NCBI GenBank assembly: GCA_021732085.1 | Contig: JAKFVQ010000004.1 | Location: 84,418 to 148,417 of the forward strand | Source of the DNA: Candidatus Obscuribacterales bacterium | GTDB taxonomy: Bacteria > Cyanobacteriota > Vampirovibrionia > Obscuribacterales > Obscuribacteraceae | Direction of reading: 5' to 3' | Length of the DNA: 64,000 bases | In this document: in pieces, positions 37,714 through 50,085 of the stretch | Position numbering within the stretch: position 1 is the first letter of the stretch | Layout: the number at the start of each line of letters is the position of its first letter | Translations under genes and position numbers: made by a program | The notes under the pieces: generated by a model | The model's database searches: none | Told to the model about the DNA's origin: nothing | Seen by the model: the letters and a program-made list of their open reading frames with translations, nothing else

Positions 37714-38688
37714 TTACTTGTTGCTTGTGACCAATTCCTGAGAAGGGTCTGCAAATAGTGCTGTCGACAGATAACGTTCGCCTGTGCTGGGCAATACACA
37801 GACTATTAACTTGTCGCGATTCTCCGGGCGTCTTGCCAATTGTAGGCTGGCATAAACAGCGGCTCCGCTGCTGATACCAGCAAGAACACCTTCTTCTTTT
37901 GCAAGAAGACGTCCATGTTCTATAGCTTGATCGTTAGTGACGGTGATTACTTCGTCAATAACGGAAAGGTCCAAAATGGACGGTATAAAACCGGCACCGA
38001 TTCCCTGTATTTTATGGGGACCGGGCTTGAGTGGCTGCTTAGCCAAATGTTGCGAAATGACAGGGCTGTCGGCAGGCTCGACAGCAACAATTTTCACTGC
38101 CGGCTTGCGTTCTTTGAGAACTTGACCGACACCGCTGATGGTGCCGCCAGTGCCGACACCGGAAACAAAAATATCAACTTTGCCTTCTGTATCATTCCAA
38201 ATTTCTTCTGCGGTGGTTTCGCGATGCACCTTCGGGTTTGCAGGATTATCGAACTGCTGCGGCATGTATGCATTCTCGCGCTCTTTGACGATTTCGCCGG
38301 CCTTATTGATCGCTCCGCGCATTCCTTCGGCGCCTGGAGTCAGGACAATTTCCGCACCAAGGGCGGCCAATAATTTGCGGCGCTCCGTGGACATGGTGTC
38401 TGGCATGGTCAAAACAAGCTTATATCCGCGGGCTGCTGCGACAAATGCCAGTGCGATACCTGTATTGCCACTGGTCGGTTCGACAAGTGTACTTTCGCCG
38501 CGTTTGATCAATCCGCGTTCTTCCGCATCATTCACCATAGCAACGCCGATGCGATCCTTTACTGAACCGAGTGGATTGTAGAACTCCAATTTACATGCGA
38601 CTGTGGCTTTCAAGCCGGCGGCCATTTTATTGAGCCGAACCAGAGGTGTGTTTCCGAAAAGCTCAGTAATCTCGTTGCCGATGCGCAT
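37714..38688 (-). CDS. cysK: Cysteine synthase A
   Basis: PLP-dependent O-acetylserine sulfhydrylase, which makes cysteine from O-acetylserine and sulfide. All hallmarks are present: the PLP Lys44 in [11 protein letters not shown], the substrate loop [11 protein letters not shown], the phosphate-binding [13 protein letters not shown], and GISSGAAV with its PLP-pyridine Ser. The length of 324 aa is normal. The start ATG 38688 lies 2 bp after the stop of the SDR-SCP2 gene, indicating co-transcription. Its place directly upstream of addB is unusual. Confidence 0.97.
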   Translation of the reverse strand: MRIGNEITELFGNTPLVRLNKMAAGLKATVACKLEFYNPLGSVKDRIGVAMVNDAEERGLIKRGESTLVEPTSGNTGIALAFVAAARGYKLVLTMPDTMSTERRKLLAALGAEIVLTPGAEGMRGAINKAGEIVKERENAYMPQQFDNPANPKVHRETTAEEIWNDTEGKVDIFVSGVGTGGTISGVGQVLKERKPAVKIVAVEPADSPVISQHLAKQPLKPGPHKIQGIGAGFIPSILDLSVIDEVITVTNDQAIEHGRLLAKEEGVLAGISSGAAVYASLQLARRPENRDKLIVCVLPSTGERYLSTALFADPSQELVTSNK

Positions 38689-38690
38689 GT

Positions 38691-40244
38691 TTAAACCTCG
38701 CGTTGTCCTGCTTTCTCTAAGACCTTGGAATTATCGCTGCCAGGTGGAATGTAATGATGGTGTCTCAAGAATCTGCGCAGGAAGTCACAAGCTTTGACAC
38801 ATTGGATCGGCGGCCCGCTTACTTGCAACGTCTTTGTCACGAGCGCCTGCTCGAACATCAATTTTCCAGAAGTCAATTTACCGAATGCCAATGGTGCAAT
38901 TGTGAAATTGACTGGAGCACTCTCTTTTTCTTTACGCGCCGAATCGCTGCCTTTATCCTCAACATTAGCTCCGAGCTTCAATAGATCGACAGTGACGGCA
39001 CCTGAGTTATCGGCCTTCACGATCCAGCGACAGTCATCGATTTCTCCGATAGCGAAAACCAAGCCCCCCTTAAATGAGGCCAGTGCTTTCTTCATTTTGT
39101 CGGTCAAATTGGCAGGCAGAAAATGCTCGAAGTAATACTGAGCGCGCTCTGGTGAGAATGGCTCAAGAGGCTGCGACGAGCGCACTTGTCCCCAGTTATT
39201 CTCAGCGGCATGTTCGCAAATCTTTTGGAAGTAATTGCGGCTCGGAACGAAAGGCGAAGCGATGTGATAGCGTCCAACGACTTCAAATAAATTTCTGGTT
39301 TTTACCTGCATGTTGTCTGCAAGCATGCTTCGCAAAGTACCGGGCAAGTTGAGATTATCTTTCTCAGCCGAAACGATTGCAGAGAAACCGGCATATTGAG
39401 CCAACTCATGCAGCCATTCCTGGTTGAGCGTCACGCTTGTCGGAACCAAATTACAAATCGAGGGGCGAGCGCTATCTTCAGCAAATTTGACTACAATGTC
39501 AGCGGCTTCATTGGCAGGCAACATCCACAAAGTAGCGTCGGGATTGTAGCTTAGCTCAAGATTGGCTTGATTGTTGCTATCGCCTGCAGCTTGAGCTTGT
39601 TTCACCTCCTTGAGCAACTTGTACAAACCTGTGAAATTGCTGGAGCGTCCAGTTTCCGAACTGCCAAGAATCAAGGGCAAGCGCAAAAGGTGCCATTTGC
39701 AATCGTCCTTGCTCACTACTTTCAAAATACGAGCTTCGTACTGTTGGCAGACACCTTCAAAATGCGTGTGTGCTTTTCTCCTGTCAAATTCGATCTCTTC
39801 AGGAACGACTCCGTCATTTTGGATACCGCCCCAAAGCGAGGAGACAATAATGGCGGGCACGCCTTTCAATCTCTTCAGCACTGCATGTAGTTCTTCCGCC
39901 GCCCAGGGAGAGCGAGACACACGGGCCTCATCAAAATTTGTCGGAAGTCCACAAAAGATAACGATATCGTATGTGATACCACGCTGAAGCTCATCGCCAT
40001 CGAGAAAATGAATGTTTTCACTGTAAAGCTTGATCTTATCGGAGCCCAGTGCTTTCTCAATTGCCGAATGCGCCGTGGATTCAAGATCCAGCGGAGACAA
40101 TGATATCTGCAATGCCGACTTAGTCGGTATATGCACCTGCCATCCGCTCTGCAAGAGCGATGCCAGCAGAAATGCAGAAAAGTTGGAAACTGGTCCCCAA
40201 ACGTAAGCTATTTTGGTGCTGGTGTTTGTACTTGTGCTCATCAT
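38691..40244 (-). CDS. Fusion of SDR-like Rossmann domain and SCP2-like domain
   Basis: A 517-residue protein. The N-terminal half looks like an extended short-chain-dehydrogenase fold ([21 protein letters not shown] in place of the usual GxxGxx[42 protein letters not shown] as in NAD-epimerases). The nucleotide-binding glycines and the YxxxK pair are degraded, so catalysis is doubtful. The C-terminal part (about residues 375-495) resembles SCP2/sterol-carrier domains, with [39 protein letters not shown]. It probably binds a lipid or acyl-CoA. It is the first gene of the operon with cysK and addBA. The assignment is by eye. Confidence 0.75.
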   Translation of the reverse strand: MMSTSTNTSTKIAYVWGPVSNFSAFLLASLLQSGWQVHIPTKSALQISLSPLDLESTAHSAIEKALGSDKIKLYSENIHFLDGDELQRGITYDIVIFCGLPTNFDEARVSRSPWAAEELHAVLKRLKGVPAIIVSSLWGGIQNDGVVPEEIEFDRRKAHTHFEGVCQQYEARILKVVSKDDCKWHLLRLPLILGSSETGRSSNFTGLYKLLKEVKQAQAAGDSNNQANLELSYNPDATLWMLPANEAADIVVKFAEDSARPSICNLVPTSVTLNQEWLHELAQYAGFSAIVSAEKDNLNLPGTLRSMLADNMQVKTRNLFEVVGRYHIASPFVPSRNYFQKICEHAAENNWGQVRSSQPLEPFSPERAQYYFEHFLPANLTDKMKKALASFKGGLVFAIGEIDDCRWIVKADNSGAVTVDLLKLGANVEDKGSDSARKEKESAPVNFTIAPLAFGKLTSGKLMFEQALVTKTLQVSGPPIQCVKACDFLRRFLRHHHYIPPGSDNSKVLEKAGQREV

Positions 40245-40408
40245 CTACCAAATACTTAGTTGCGCCCCTTATGACAACACTTATGTGTGCTGAACGGCAA
40301 CTTTGGAACTTGCTAAAGATAGCATGCGAATGCCCACCTAGCCCGCAGAGCTACATTATTTAGCTATGAATTATCTTGATTAGCTCAGTACTCTTGCTGA
40401 CCCCAAAA

Positions 40409-41068
40409 CTATCTAGAGCTGGGGTTGCTGAAGTCCATGTCCGCAAGAACAATCTCTGTGCCTGCCAATTCGTCACCCCAACGCCGCCCGTCGGCTCTAG
40501 AGTAGACTCTGTAAGCCTCATAGGGGATGACTACGAATGAATACAAACCGCCAACAGCCTGCAGGGCATTGCCTAAGAATTCTCGAATGGTATCTGCCGG
40601 GATGAGCGCCAAAAGGGGCGATAGCACATATAGCAATAGAGCTGGTCCATACAAAACAATGTTTCGTTTTATGGACTGCGGTAAACCAGCAGCTTGTCCG
40701 CTCCTTTTGTCCACTACTTGAAGTCCCATAAGATTTTTGCCGATGCCGCGACCGCCAAAAATGCCATCTCTTCCAATGAGGTAGAGAATCATGACCACCT
40801 GAGCATTGAAATAAGTATTAATAAACGGAATGCAGTTGATCGCCAGCCCGAGGAAATATCCAGCCGTTATATCAATGAGCGCTGCAACCAGCCGTTTGCC
40901 TATATCGACTTGCAAGGCGGAAGCTGAAAGCTGATTCTTGCCAGTGCTCGGTCTTTGCTCCGACGGATAATTAGTCTGCCAATTGTCAGATTCTCGAAGC
41001 TCCGGGACGTCTTGCATAGACTCCGGATCTTCAGGCAACTCGGGACGGTCCCGAAAGGATCTTGACAT
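40409..41068 (-). CDS. RDD-family membrane protein
   Basis: A 219-residue protein with a polar first 60 residues and then an RDD domain: IGKRLVAALIDITAGYFLGLAI starts with the Arg and the following Asp of the family's motif, followed by membrane helices (VVMILYLIGRDGIFGGRGIGKNLMGLQVVD), and a final pair (YGPALLLYVLSPLLALIP, AVGGLYSFVVIPYEAYRVY). RDD proteins are small polytopic membrane proteins, some linked to Na+/H+ exchange, most unassigned. ATG 41068 has GGAG 6 nt upstream. A minus-strand TATAAT lies at 41152-41157. Confidence 0.88.
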   Translation of the reverse strand: MSRSFRDRPELPEDPESMQDVPELRESDNWQTNYPSEQRPSTGKNQLSASALQVDIGKRLVAALIDITAGYFLGLAINCIPFINTYFNAQVVMILYLIGRDGIFGGRGIGKNLMGLQVVDKRSGQAAGLPQSIKRNIVLYGPALLLYVLSPLLALIPADTIREFLGNALQAVGGLYSFVVIPYEAYRVYSRADGRRWGDELAGTEIVLADMDFSNPSSR

Positions 41069-41296
41069 GCGTCACTCCGATTCCAGCAATGGATCCGTCA
41101 TCATTATTCCCAGTTGAGCCAAAAACGCTTGGGAAGACGGAAAGGCGACACATTATACGACACTGCACTCACTCTTTTTTTTAGCGTAGCTCATGACGTC
41201 TTCTCTACAGTTCTACACTATTAAGACGCGAAATTCCTGTCAAGGGTTCAAAGCAATTCGGGGACTAAAAATACTTCCCCTACACGCATCCTGCAA

Positions 41297-42016
41297 CTAG
41301 ACCCCGCGAAACCAATAGTTCGTTTTTTTCAAGAAAGTCTTTCCACGGCTGCCCACAATATTGGCCGCCTCAGCATCACCATTACGCGCCGCACGTTCGA
41401 ACCAGAGCATTGCTTTAGCCTGATCTTTCCCCACTCCAATTCCCCGTTCATACAAGAGCGCCAGATTGAATTGCGCATTTACATACCCGCTTTCGGCCGA
41501 GCGTTGCCACCAATATGCAGCCTGACTCAAATCCTTCATGATGCCATCGAAATAAATGTGACCAAGCCTAAACTGCGCTCGTGCATGCCCAAGAGTTGCA
41601 ATACTCTTAAACATGCTCACAGCTTTGAGCAAGTCGTAATTAGCCCCCGAAGAGTTTGCCAGCATGGAAGCGCGCTGGAACTCCGTATCCATATAGTCAG
41701 GCGAGCAAGCGGATTTTGCACCGAGCGGATCGCTTGCGTGCACGTTGAAACTGCTGCTAAAAAACTCGTCGGCGTTTTTGTAATTGGCTTGTATAGCGTC
41801 TTTCACCGAGCCATCATTGTAGTGTGATTTCAGTCTTTCATAGGCCACATTCAATTGTTTTTGAAACTCCTCGGCTCGCCTTTGCTCATCGGAGCCCACA
41901 AGCTTTGTATCGGGATGATTTTGCTTTGAAAGATTTCGCCACGCGTCTGCAACTTGCCCCCAAGAAGCGTCGGTGCGTAATCCAAGTACGCGAAAACAGT
42001 TGTCCAATTCAGCCAT
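41297..42016 (-). CDS. DnaJ-domain protein with Sel1 repeats
   Basis: A 239-residue cytoplasmic co-chaperone-like protein. The N-terminal J domain is complete, with the HPD motif in SKQNHPDTKLV and flanking helices (FRVLGLRTDASWGQVADAWRNL, KQLNVAYERLKSHY). Two to three Sel1-type repeats follow (about residues 140-215): HARAQFRLGHIYFDGIMKDL, ESGYVNAQFNLALLYERGIG and RNGDAEAANIVGSRG. Sel1 arrays bind peptides or proteins; fused to a J domain they suggest recruitment of DnaK to a specific client. ATG 42016 is chosen since GAGGTGG lies 5 nt upstream; the longer GTG frame begins at 42025. Confidence 0.9.
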   Translation of the reverse strand: MAELDNCFRVLGLRTDASWGQVADAWRNLSKQNHPDTKLVGSDEQRRAEEFQKQLNVAYERLKSHYNDGSVKDAIQANYKNADEFFSSSFNVHASDPLGAKSACSPDYMDTEFQRASMLANSSGANYDLLKAVSMFKSIATLGHARAQFRLGHIYFDGIMKDLSQAAYWWQRSAESGYVNAQFNLALLYERGIGVGKDQAKAMLWFERAARNGDAEAANIVGSRGKTFLKKTNYWFRGV

Positions 42017-42551
42017 TGGATCCACCTCATTTCAAAGGATAGCGGCAACCACCCGGCACCATATATGGTGCCAGCAGACCGCATTAACAATACTCGTGGG
42101 AGCGCCTATTTCTGTCCGCCTAAAATTCGGCGACCGAACAAAAGCAAGCGGTGATGCGCTCCTTCGTAAGGAACGCGAATTCAATGAGCCCAAAGTCTTT
42201 GGGACAAAATTGGATTTGGAGCAGCAGCAAGCCAAGTCAAAAACGACCAATAATGGCTTGGCATGTGATCTGTAGTTTATTTAGTAAGTGGTTTTAACTG
42301 TGTGTGAAACGTCGCGGAAAATACGACTTCAATTTCGAGCATAGCTCAGCCCCCGCGACTTGTCAAGAAGGCACACCTTAGATGGGTTTAGGGATTAGAG
42401 GCAGCTAGTCAGCTAAGACATTGCCAAACTTTGAACAAAACGAAAGAACAGGAAGTTTAGTTGTCATTGCCGCTAGCATTCAATATGTAGGCAGCCGCTC
42501 CTAAATGATAGGACGCAAGAGCCAAGAAAATAATGGCCGGAGGAAATTTCT
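42017..42551. other. Gene-free region between divergent genes
   Basis: A 535-bp divergent region between the DnaJ/Sel1 gene and the thiolase gene. It contains an 18-bp perfect palindrome (42055-42072), a small hairpin (42189-42203, CCCAAA-GTC-TTTGGG) and a 7-bp inverted repeat (GTCGCGG near 42312 with CCGCGAC near 42355). No protein-like frame with a ribosome site was found. Confidence 0.5.
42055..42072. promoter_or_regulatory. 18-bp perfect palindrome upstream of the DnaJ/Sel1 gene
   Basis: GGCACCATATATGGTGCC reads the same on both strands and lies 38 bp upstream of the DnaJ/Sel1 start on the divergent side. Perfect symmetry of this length suits a dimeric repressor site. No matching regulator gene is in the window. 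Confidence 0.5.
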
Positions 42552-45801
<3,250 letters not shown>

Positions 45802-45805
45802 ACTA

Positions 45806-46057
45806 GTGAAACCTTTCCAAATTAATCCCCTAGGCGCTGCAGCCGTTTTCACCATTCTAGGAATGGGATTGATTGGCGCCCTTGTTATCCTTCCGATTGC
45901 TTGCATTCACTGGACTTGGAACGAGGTCCTAAGTAATTATTCGGTTTTACCTCCGATTAGCGTTTGGCAAGCTGTCCTTCTTTATTTGGCCATGGCAACG
46001 GTTCTCTTTTTGAGTGGTGTGGTACAAATAGAAGTCGAACCGGAGCGTACCGAGTAA
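45806..46057 (+). CDS. Small two-pass membrane protein
   Basis: An 83-residue protein starting at GTG 45806, four bases after ligA, with a GGGGG ribosome site about 10 nt upstream. Two hydrophobic helices are clear (AAAVFTILGMGLIGALVILPIAC and VWQAVLLYLAMATVLFLSGVV), with a short loop and an acidic tail. Similar small two-helix proteins are often found downstream of housekeeping genes. Function unknown. Confidence 0.68.
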   Translation: MKPFQINPLGAAAVFTILGMGLIGALVILPIACIHWTWNEVLSNYSVLPPISVWQAVLLYLAMATVLFLSGVVQIEVEPERTE

Positions 46058-46066
46058 CTGTTTGGC

Positions 46067-47089
46067 ATGACGACGAGACACTTATTGAACTCAGCTATTA
46101 TTGCCGGGCTTATAATCTGCAATAGTTTTTTTGCGATTGGCGCATTGGCGAAAAAGGGTGACAAAGCCACTGTCGAACCTACCGAACTTCATATGCGCGA
46201 AGGACTGCGCAAGATGAAGATAAAGGATTACGAGGGAGCAGCAGACGACTTCCTACAATCCTGTTATTTCGCGCGCAATCAATACAATCCCCAGGGGTGG
46301 CTATATTTGGGACTTTGCTATAAGGCAAGCCGAAATTACGGTAAAGCAATCGAAGCGATTCACAATCATTTGAAACAGACCACTGATAAGGCAATGGATG
46401 CACACATCGATCTGGCTGAATGTTATATGAACATCGGCGAGTATGAGAAGGCTGAAAAAGAAATTGACCAGGCTCGCTATGACAGCGATGGCAGCCAGAA
46501 GCGTCCTTACTTTGCTATGGGCGAATTGTTGGAGCGACTGGGTAAACCGGGAGAGGCGCTCGAGGCTTACAACACAGCCCTGGCCGAACGTCCGTGGACT
46601 TATACCGATGCCTGGATGGGACGCGCCCGCTGTCAAATGAAGCTCAACTATCCAAATGAGGCAATTAAGGACTATCGCGGCATCATAGATTCGGCAATAA
46701 AGAATGTGCCGTGGACCGAACTTTATTACAATCTGGGGCAGTGCCTGTATAAGCGCGGCGATCACCAGGGCGCGATTGACCACTGGCTTTACGCGCTGAA
46801 AGACGATCCAGATCATTTCGACTCGCATCTTGCGCTGGGAAGAATTTTTGACGAAGAGAAGCACGTCTCATCGGCCATTACTCAATATGAGCACGCCATC
46901 CGCTGCGCTCCGAAGAACTACAACACGGATCAAATCAACAAACGCTTGCTTGCATTGCAGAGCACATTGCGCACAAAGGAGCGCGAGAAGGAAGTGAAGC
47001 CAAGCCCTTACATGCGACAGCAAGAAGAAGGCAGGCAGCAAGAAATGCAAAAACAGCAAGGAAAAACCAGCGGCGAATCCGGATTCTAA
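46067..47089 (+). CDS. Secreted TPR-repeat protein
   Basis: A 340-residue protein with a signal peptide (NSAIIAGLIICNSFFAIGALA) and about six TPRs across residues 40-285: MREGLRKMKIKDYEGAADDF, GWLYLGLCYKASRNYGKAIE, HIDLAECYMNIGEYEKAEKE, AMGELLERLGKPGEALEAYN, YYNLGQCLYKRGDHQGAIDH and LALGRIFDEEKHVSSAITQY. The C-terminal tail is Gln/Glu/Lys-rich and likely disordered. It is convergent with the DUF2339 gene, overlapping it by 4 bp. It resembles the partial TPR protein at 1-1764 in layout. No catalytic domain. Confidence 0.9.
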   Translation: MTTRHLLNSAIIAGLIICNSFFAIGALAKKGDKATVEPTELHMREGLRKMKIKDYEGAADDFLQSCYFARNQYNPQGWLYLGLCYKASRNYGKAIEAIHNHLKQTTDKAMDAHIDLAECYMNIGEYEKAEKEIDQARYDSDGSQKRPYFAMGELLERLGKPGEALEAYNTALAERPWTYTDAWMGRARCQMKLNYPNEAIKDYRGIIDSAIKNVPWTELYYNLGQCLYKRGDHQGAIDHWLYALKDDPDHFDSHLALGRIFDEEKHVSSAITQYEHAIRCAPKNYNTDQINKRLLALQSTLRTKEREKEVKPSPYMRQQEEGRQQEMQKQQGKTSGESGF

Positions 47090-49839
47090 GAATCGACTGC
47101 TATTCGCTCTTCGAATTTCTTATTGAACCACGCATATGCATATGCAGCGAGCATGAAGAGTACTCCGGCTGCGATAAAGGCAATGATGCGATAAATCGTG
47201 TTTGCACCGGAAAGGTCGACGAACAACAATCTGAGTACGACCAGGGCGAAGGAGAGCAGCCCGCATATTCGCAGCACCTTATCCTTAGTAGCGAACCCAA
47301 GAGCCAGGAGCAAAACACCTTCCACGGCCCAGCCTACCGAAACCAAGCTGCTTTGCAGGTGCTTGCCCACAAATGATGCAAGCACTACCGATGCCCCCAC
47401 ATTCATCAAGGACGGTGCAAGGGAATGTTTATCAGGTCCAAGGATAGCGGGCTCGGCTCGGCGCGAAAAATATGCAGCTGCAATGAGCGCCATACCAGCT
47501 ACAGATATACTCAACCAGGTATTGCTTGATTCAAAAATGGCTCTTGCAAAAACCAACAACGCACCGCAAATGGTGATATTTCTGAAGAACGAATCACTCC
47601 AGCGAAAAGAGAGATAAGAGCAGGCAAGCAGCTCTGCAGACCAGATTGCCGCCGTCAATTCACCGCTAGCCGGTGGCGGAACATATAACATAAATAGAGC
47701 GGCAAGCAGAAAATACGAACGATAGATAAATTGCGAAACTTTATCCTGTTGTATACGAAACTGAAAAGCCAAATAAAACATGCCCGTGAGCAGCAGGGCC
47801 CAGTTGAGGAAGTGATGAGCGCCGGGCACAAGCCAGCAGAAGCCAACCAGCAAGAAGCCGAGAAGTGCCACAATCGAGAAGTAAGGACGGGACCATTTAA
47901 GTCCTAGAAAGCCCAAACCAAAAGCTTCCAGTGTCCAGCATAATGTCACAACTCGATGAGCATTATCACCTTGAATCAGTTTACCGAAATGAACCAGCGC
48001 GGGAACCGATAGCCAGGCAAGGGCACCTGCGCAGTGTCCGTACCAGTAGAAAGAGAGCTTCGACTCCCTCTCAGACAAGTTAGGAACTTTCTTGGCGAAC
48101 GGCGATTGAAAGAGATAACATGCCACAGCCATGACTAGCGTTGCTGGAAGCACGCGCGGAAGAGCACGGGGGATAGTAATTCCGAGGGCACTTACAGTTG
48201 CCGTGGTGAAGCACTCTACAATACACGCGATGCAGAGTACGCTTCCAAGTAAAAGGCTAAAGAACCGAAAGGAACGCAGCTGATATTTCATTCCAACATA
48301 AATTAGAAGTCCGAGCTCCAGCGCCCAGGCCGCCAGGGTTGGCTGATTGCCATTAATAGCTGGCATGAACAAAGTAAGTGAGCTAAGTGATATCAGAGAA
48401 TTCGTCAATGCGTTATCGGGGCATCCACGCTGCCGGGCAAACAAAGCAAAGATCGCGTAAGTGACCGTCATAATTCCGAATGCAAGTGCATTCGAATCGA
48501 TAGGAAGGCTAAGTTTCGAGAAAGCGTGCATCAAACACAAGAGTGAGACAGAAGCCGCGACTACATTTACAGATGCAGCTCCACTCCTGGCTAGTGCCGT
48601 ATCTTCCCTTAGAATTGTGGGCAAAAATCCGGCCGCCAAAACGTAGGGCGCAAGGAAAGTCATGTACAAAGCGATATCAGCAGTTCGAGACAGCGCAAGC
48701 TGAGGATCAATTGAAAAGAACAAAATGAATAGAGCGCTCAGCAGACCAGAAGAGTAAAGAGTCGCCCACTTCTTCTTGACGACCATGAACGCCAGGACCG
48801 CAGTAAGAACAGTCGATGCGAGCGCAGAAAGGATATTCAGGTTGGACAAAGACAAGCTAAGATAGCCCAGACATACAGCTAATGATGCCACTAACTCAGC
48901 GTTCTTTTTGAATGAATGGTATGCTGCACACAGCGCAACAGCCGTCATCAGGACAGCACCATATATAGGGTCATGGATTAAACGGACTGATTCGATGTGG
49001 TGCATCGCATAAGACGTAAAATAGGCGACAGACCAGCCGCCGCCACAGAGGACCTGTCCAAAACCAGCTAAGTTCTGTTTGCGATCAAAGAATTCCCCGG
49101 CAAGTACCAAGAACGCGGCAATAACAAAGCCAGTTGAAACTTTAGCAATTGGTCCGAAGTATTGAAACGAGTAGCCAATTAGAAGTGCAACGCCCAAAAC
49201 GACAAATGCCATTCCAAGTTTACTTAGCCAATAGAGTCCTATCTTTGTTTCAAGCGAATCAGCTTGGACACTGGCAAGCGGTGGCGGTCCATTCTTAGCA
49301 TTGCTCTTGCCTGGATCTGCAGCATTCTCTTTTCCAAGTTGGGTGATCAGCGAATCACTGGGAGAACTAATTATCAAATCCGGGCGGAAAGACACTGCCG
49401 AAGCGGATGTCGAATCAACCTCCTCGGCATCGGCAGGGACGGGCAGCGTTAGCGAACTTTTTGATTGCTGCGGATTCCCTGAAATTGGAGAGGTAAGCGA
49501 TTCGACGGATTCATCAGTGCTCGAATGATTATGCACAAATTGAGCGGCACTATCCTCCAGCACTGGATCGGGCAAGTTCTCCACAATTGGTTGTGAATCG
49601 TGCCCTGAAATCTTGGCGGAATTTGGTTCTGAAATATGCACGAAAGATTCGCAGGGAATTATAGAAGCAGAATCCTTTTTCACGGCGGCCAACGAGTTTG
49701 TGTTCTGTCCGATTGCCGATGAATCCAAATGAGCTTGATCGCGAATGCTCTGCTCCAATTGCAACTCGAGTTTTTCCACACGGCTTTGCAATGCCGAGAC
49801 GGTTGCCTTTAATTCGCTCAACTCGTCGTCCTGACTCAA
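47086..49839 (-). CDS. DUF2339-family multi-pass membrane protein
   Basis: A 917-residue protein: an N-terminal coiled coil (LKATVSALQSRVEKLELQLE), a roughly 150-residue polar linker, then some 25 hydrophobic segments from about residue 205 to the end, beginning LGMAFVVLGVALLIGYSFQYFG and ending VLFMLAAYAYAWF. That is the layout of DUF2339 predicted membrane proteins: short coiled coil, then many helices; function unknown. The start at TTG 49839 has GAGAGG 7 nt upstream; the longest frame starts at TTG 49869. Its 3' end overlaps the TPR gene by 4 bp. Confidence 0.88.
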   Translation of the reverse strand: MSQDDELSELKATVSALQSRVEKLELQLEQSIRDQAHLDSSAIGQNTNSLAAVKKDSASIIPCESFVHISEPNSAKISGHDSQPIVENLPDPVLEDSAAQFVHNHSSTDESVESLTSPISGNPQQSKSSLTLPVPADAEEVDSTSASAVSFRPDLIISSPSDSLITQLGKENAADPGKSNAKNGPPPLASVQADSLETKIGLYWLSKLGMAFVVLGVALLIGYSFQYFGPIAKVSTGFVIAAFLVLAGEFFDRKQNLAGFGQVLCGGGWSVAYFTSYAMHHIESVRLIHDPIYGAVLMTAVALCAAYHSFKKNAELVASLAVCLGYLSLSLSNLNILSALASTVLTAVLAFMVVKKKWATLYSSGLLSALFILFFSIDPQLALSRTADIALYMTFLAPYVLAAGFLPTILREDTALARSGAASVNVVAASVSLLCLMHAFSKLSLPIDSNALAFGIMTVTYAIFALFARQRGCPDNALTNSLISLSSLTLFMPAINGNQPTLAAWALELGLLIYVGMKYQLRSFRFFSLLLGSVLCIACIVECFTTATVSALGITIPRALPRVLPATLVMAVACYLFQSPFAKKVPNLSERESKLSFYWYGHCAGALAWLSVPALVHFGKLIQGDNAHRVVTLCWTLEAFGLGFLGLKWSRPYFSIVALLGFLLVGFCWLVPGAHHFLNWALLLTGMFYLAFQFRIQQDKVSQFIYRSYFLLAALFMLYVPPPASGELTAAIWSAELLACSYLSFRWSDSFFRNITICGALLVFARAIFESSNTWLSISVAGMALIAAAYFSRRAEPAILGPDKHSLAPSLMNVGASVVLASFVGKHLQSSLVSVGWAVEGVLLLALGFATKDKVLRICGLLSFALVVLRLLFVDLSGANTIYRIIAFIAAGVLFMLAAYAYAWFNKKFEERIAVDS

Positions 49840-50053
49840 AACACAGCCTCTCTGACTCCAAAACTCCAATTAGCATAGCGCCAAAATGCTCGAAAGAATT
49901 GAAACAGAGGCACTTAAGGAAGTGACCGCCCCGTCGCCCGGGAAGTTTAACTTTATCTCACGTCCCTTTTCGGCTATCCTCTTTTCATCCACCTGCTTCA
50001 CCCCACACGGCACAGGGCGTTCAATGCCCCACAAATATGGGTAGATAGGTTCT

Positions 50054-50070
50054 GGCAGGTAGCTCCTGCC
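50054..50070 (+). promoter_or_regulatory. Hairpin in the leader of the LysM gene
   Basis: GGCAGG and CCTGCC form a 6-bp GC stem around a 5-nt loop, ending 15 nt before ATG 50086, near where the ribosome would bind. It could restrict access to the start codon. Based on the stem alone. Confidence 0.3.
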
Positions 50071-50085
50071 GGCTGGTGCATTTAG

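Noticed and set aside
41973..42275. 100-residue plus-strand frame overlapping the DnaJ/Sel1 start
   Set aside because: Begins inside the opposite-strand gene, has no ribosome site and runs through the palindrome and hairpin; probably chance.
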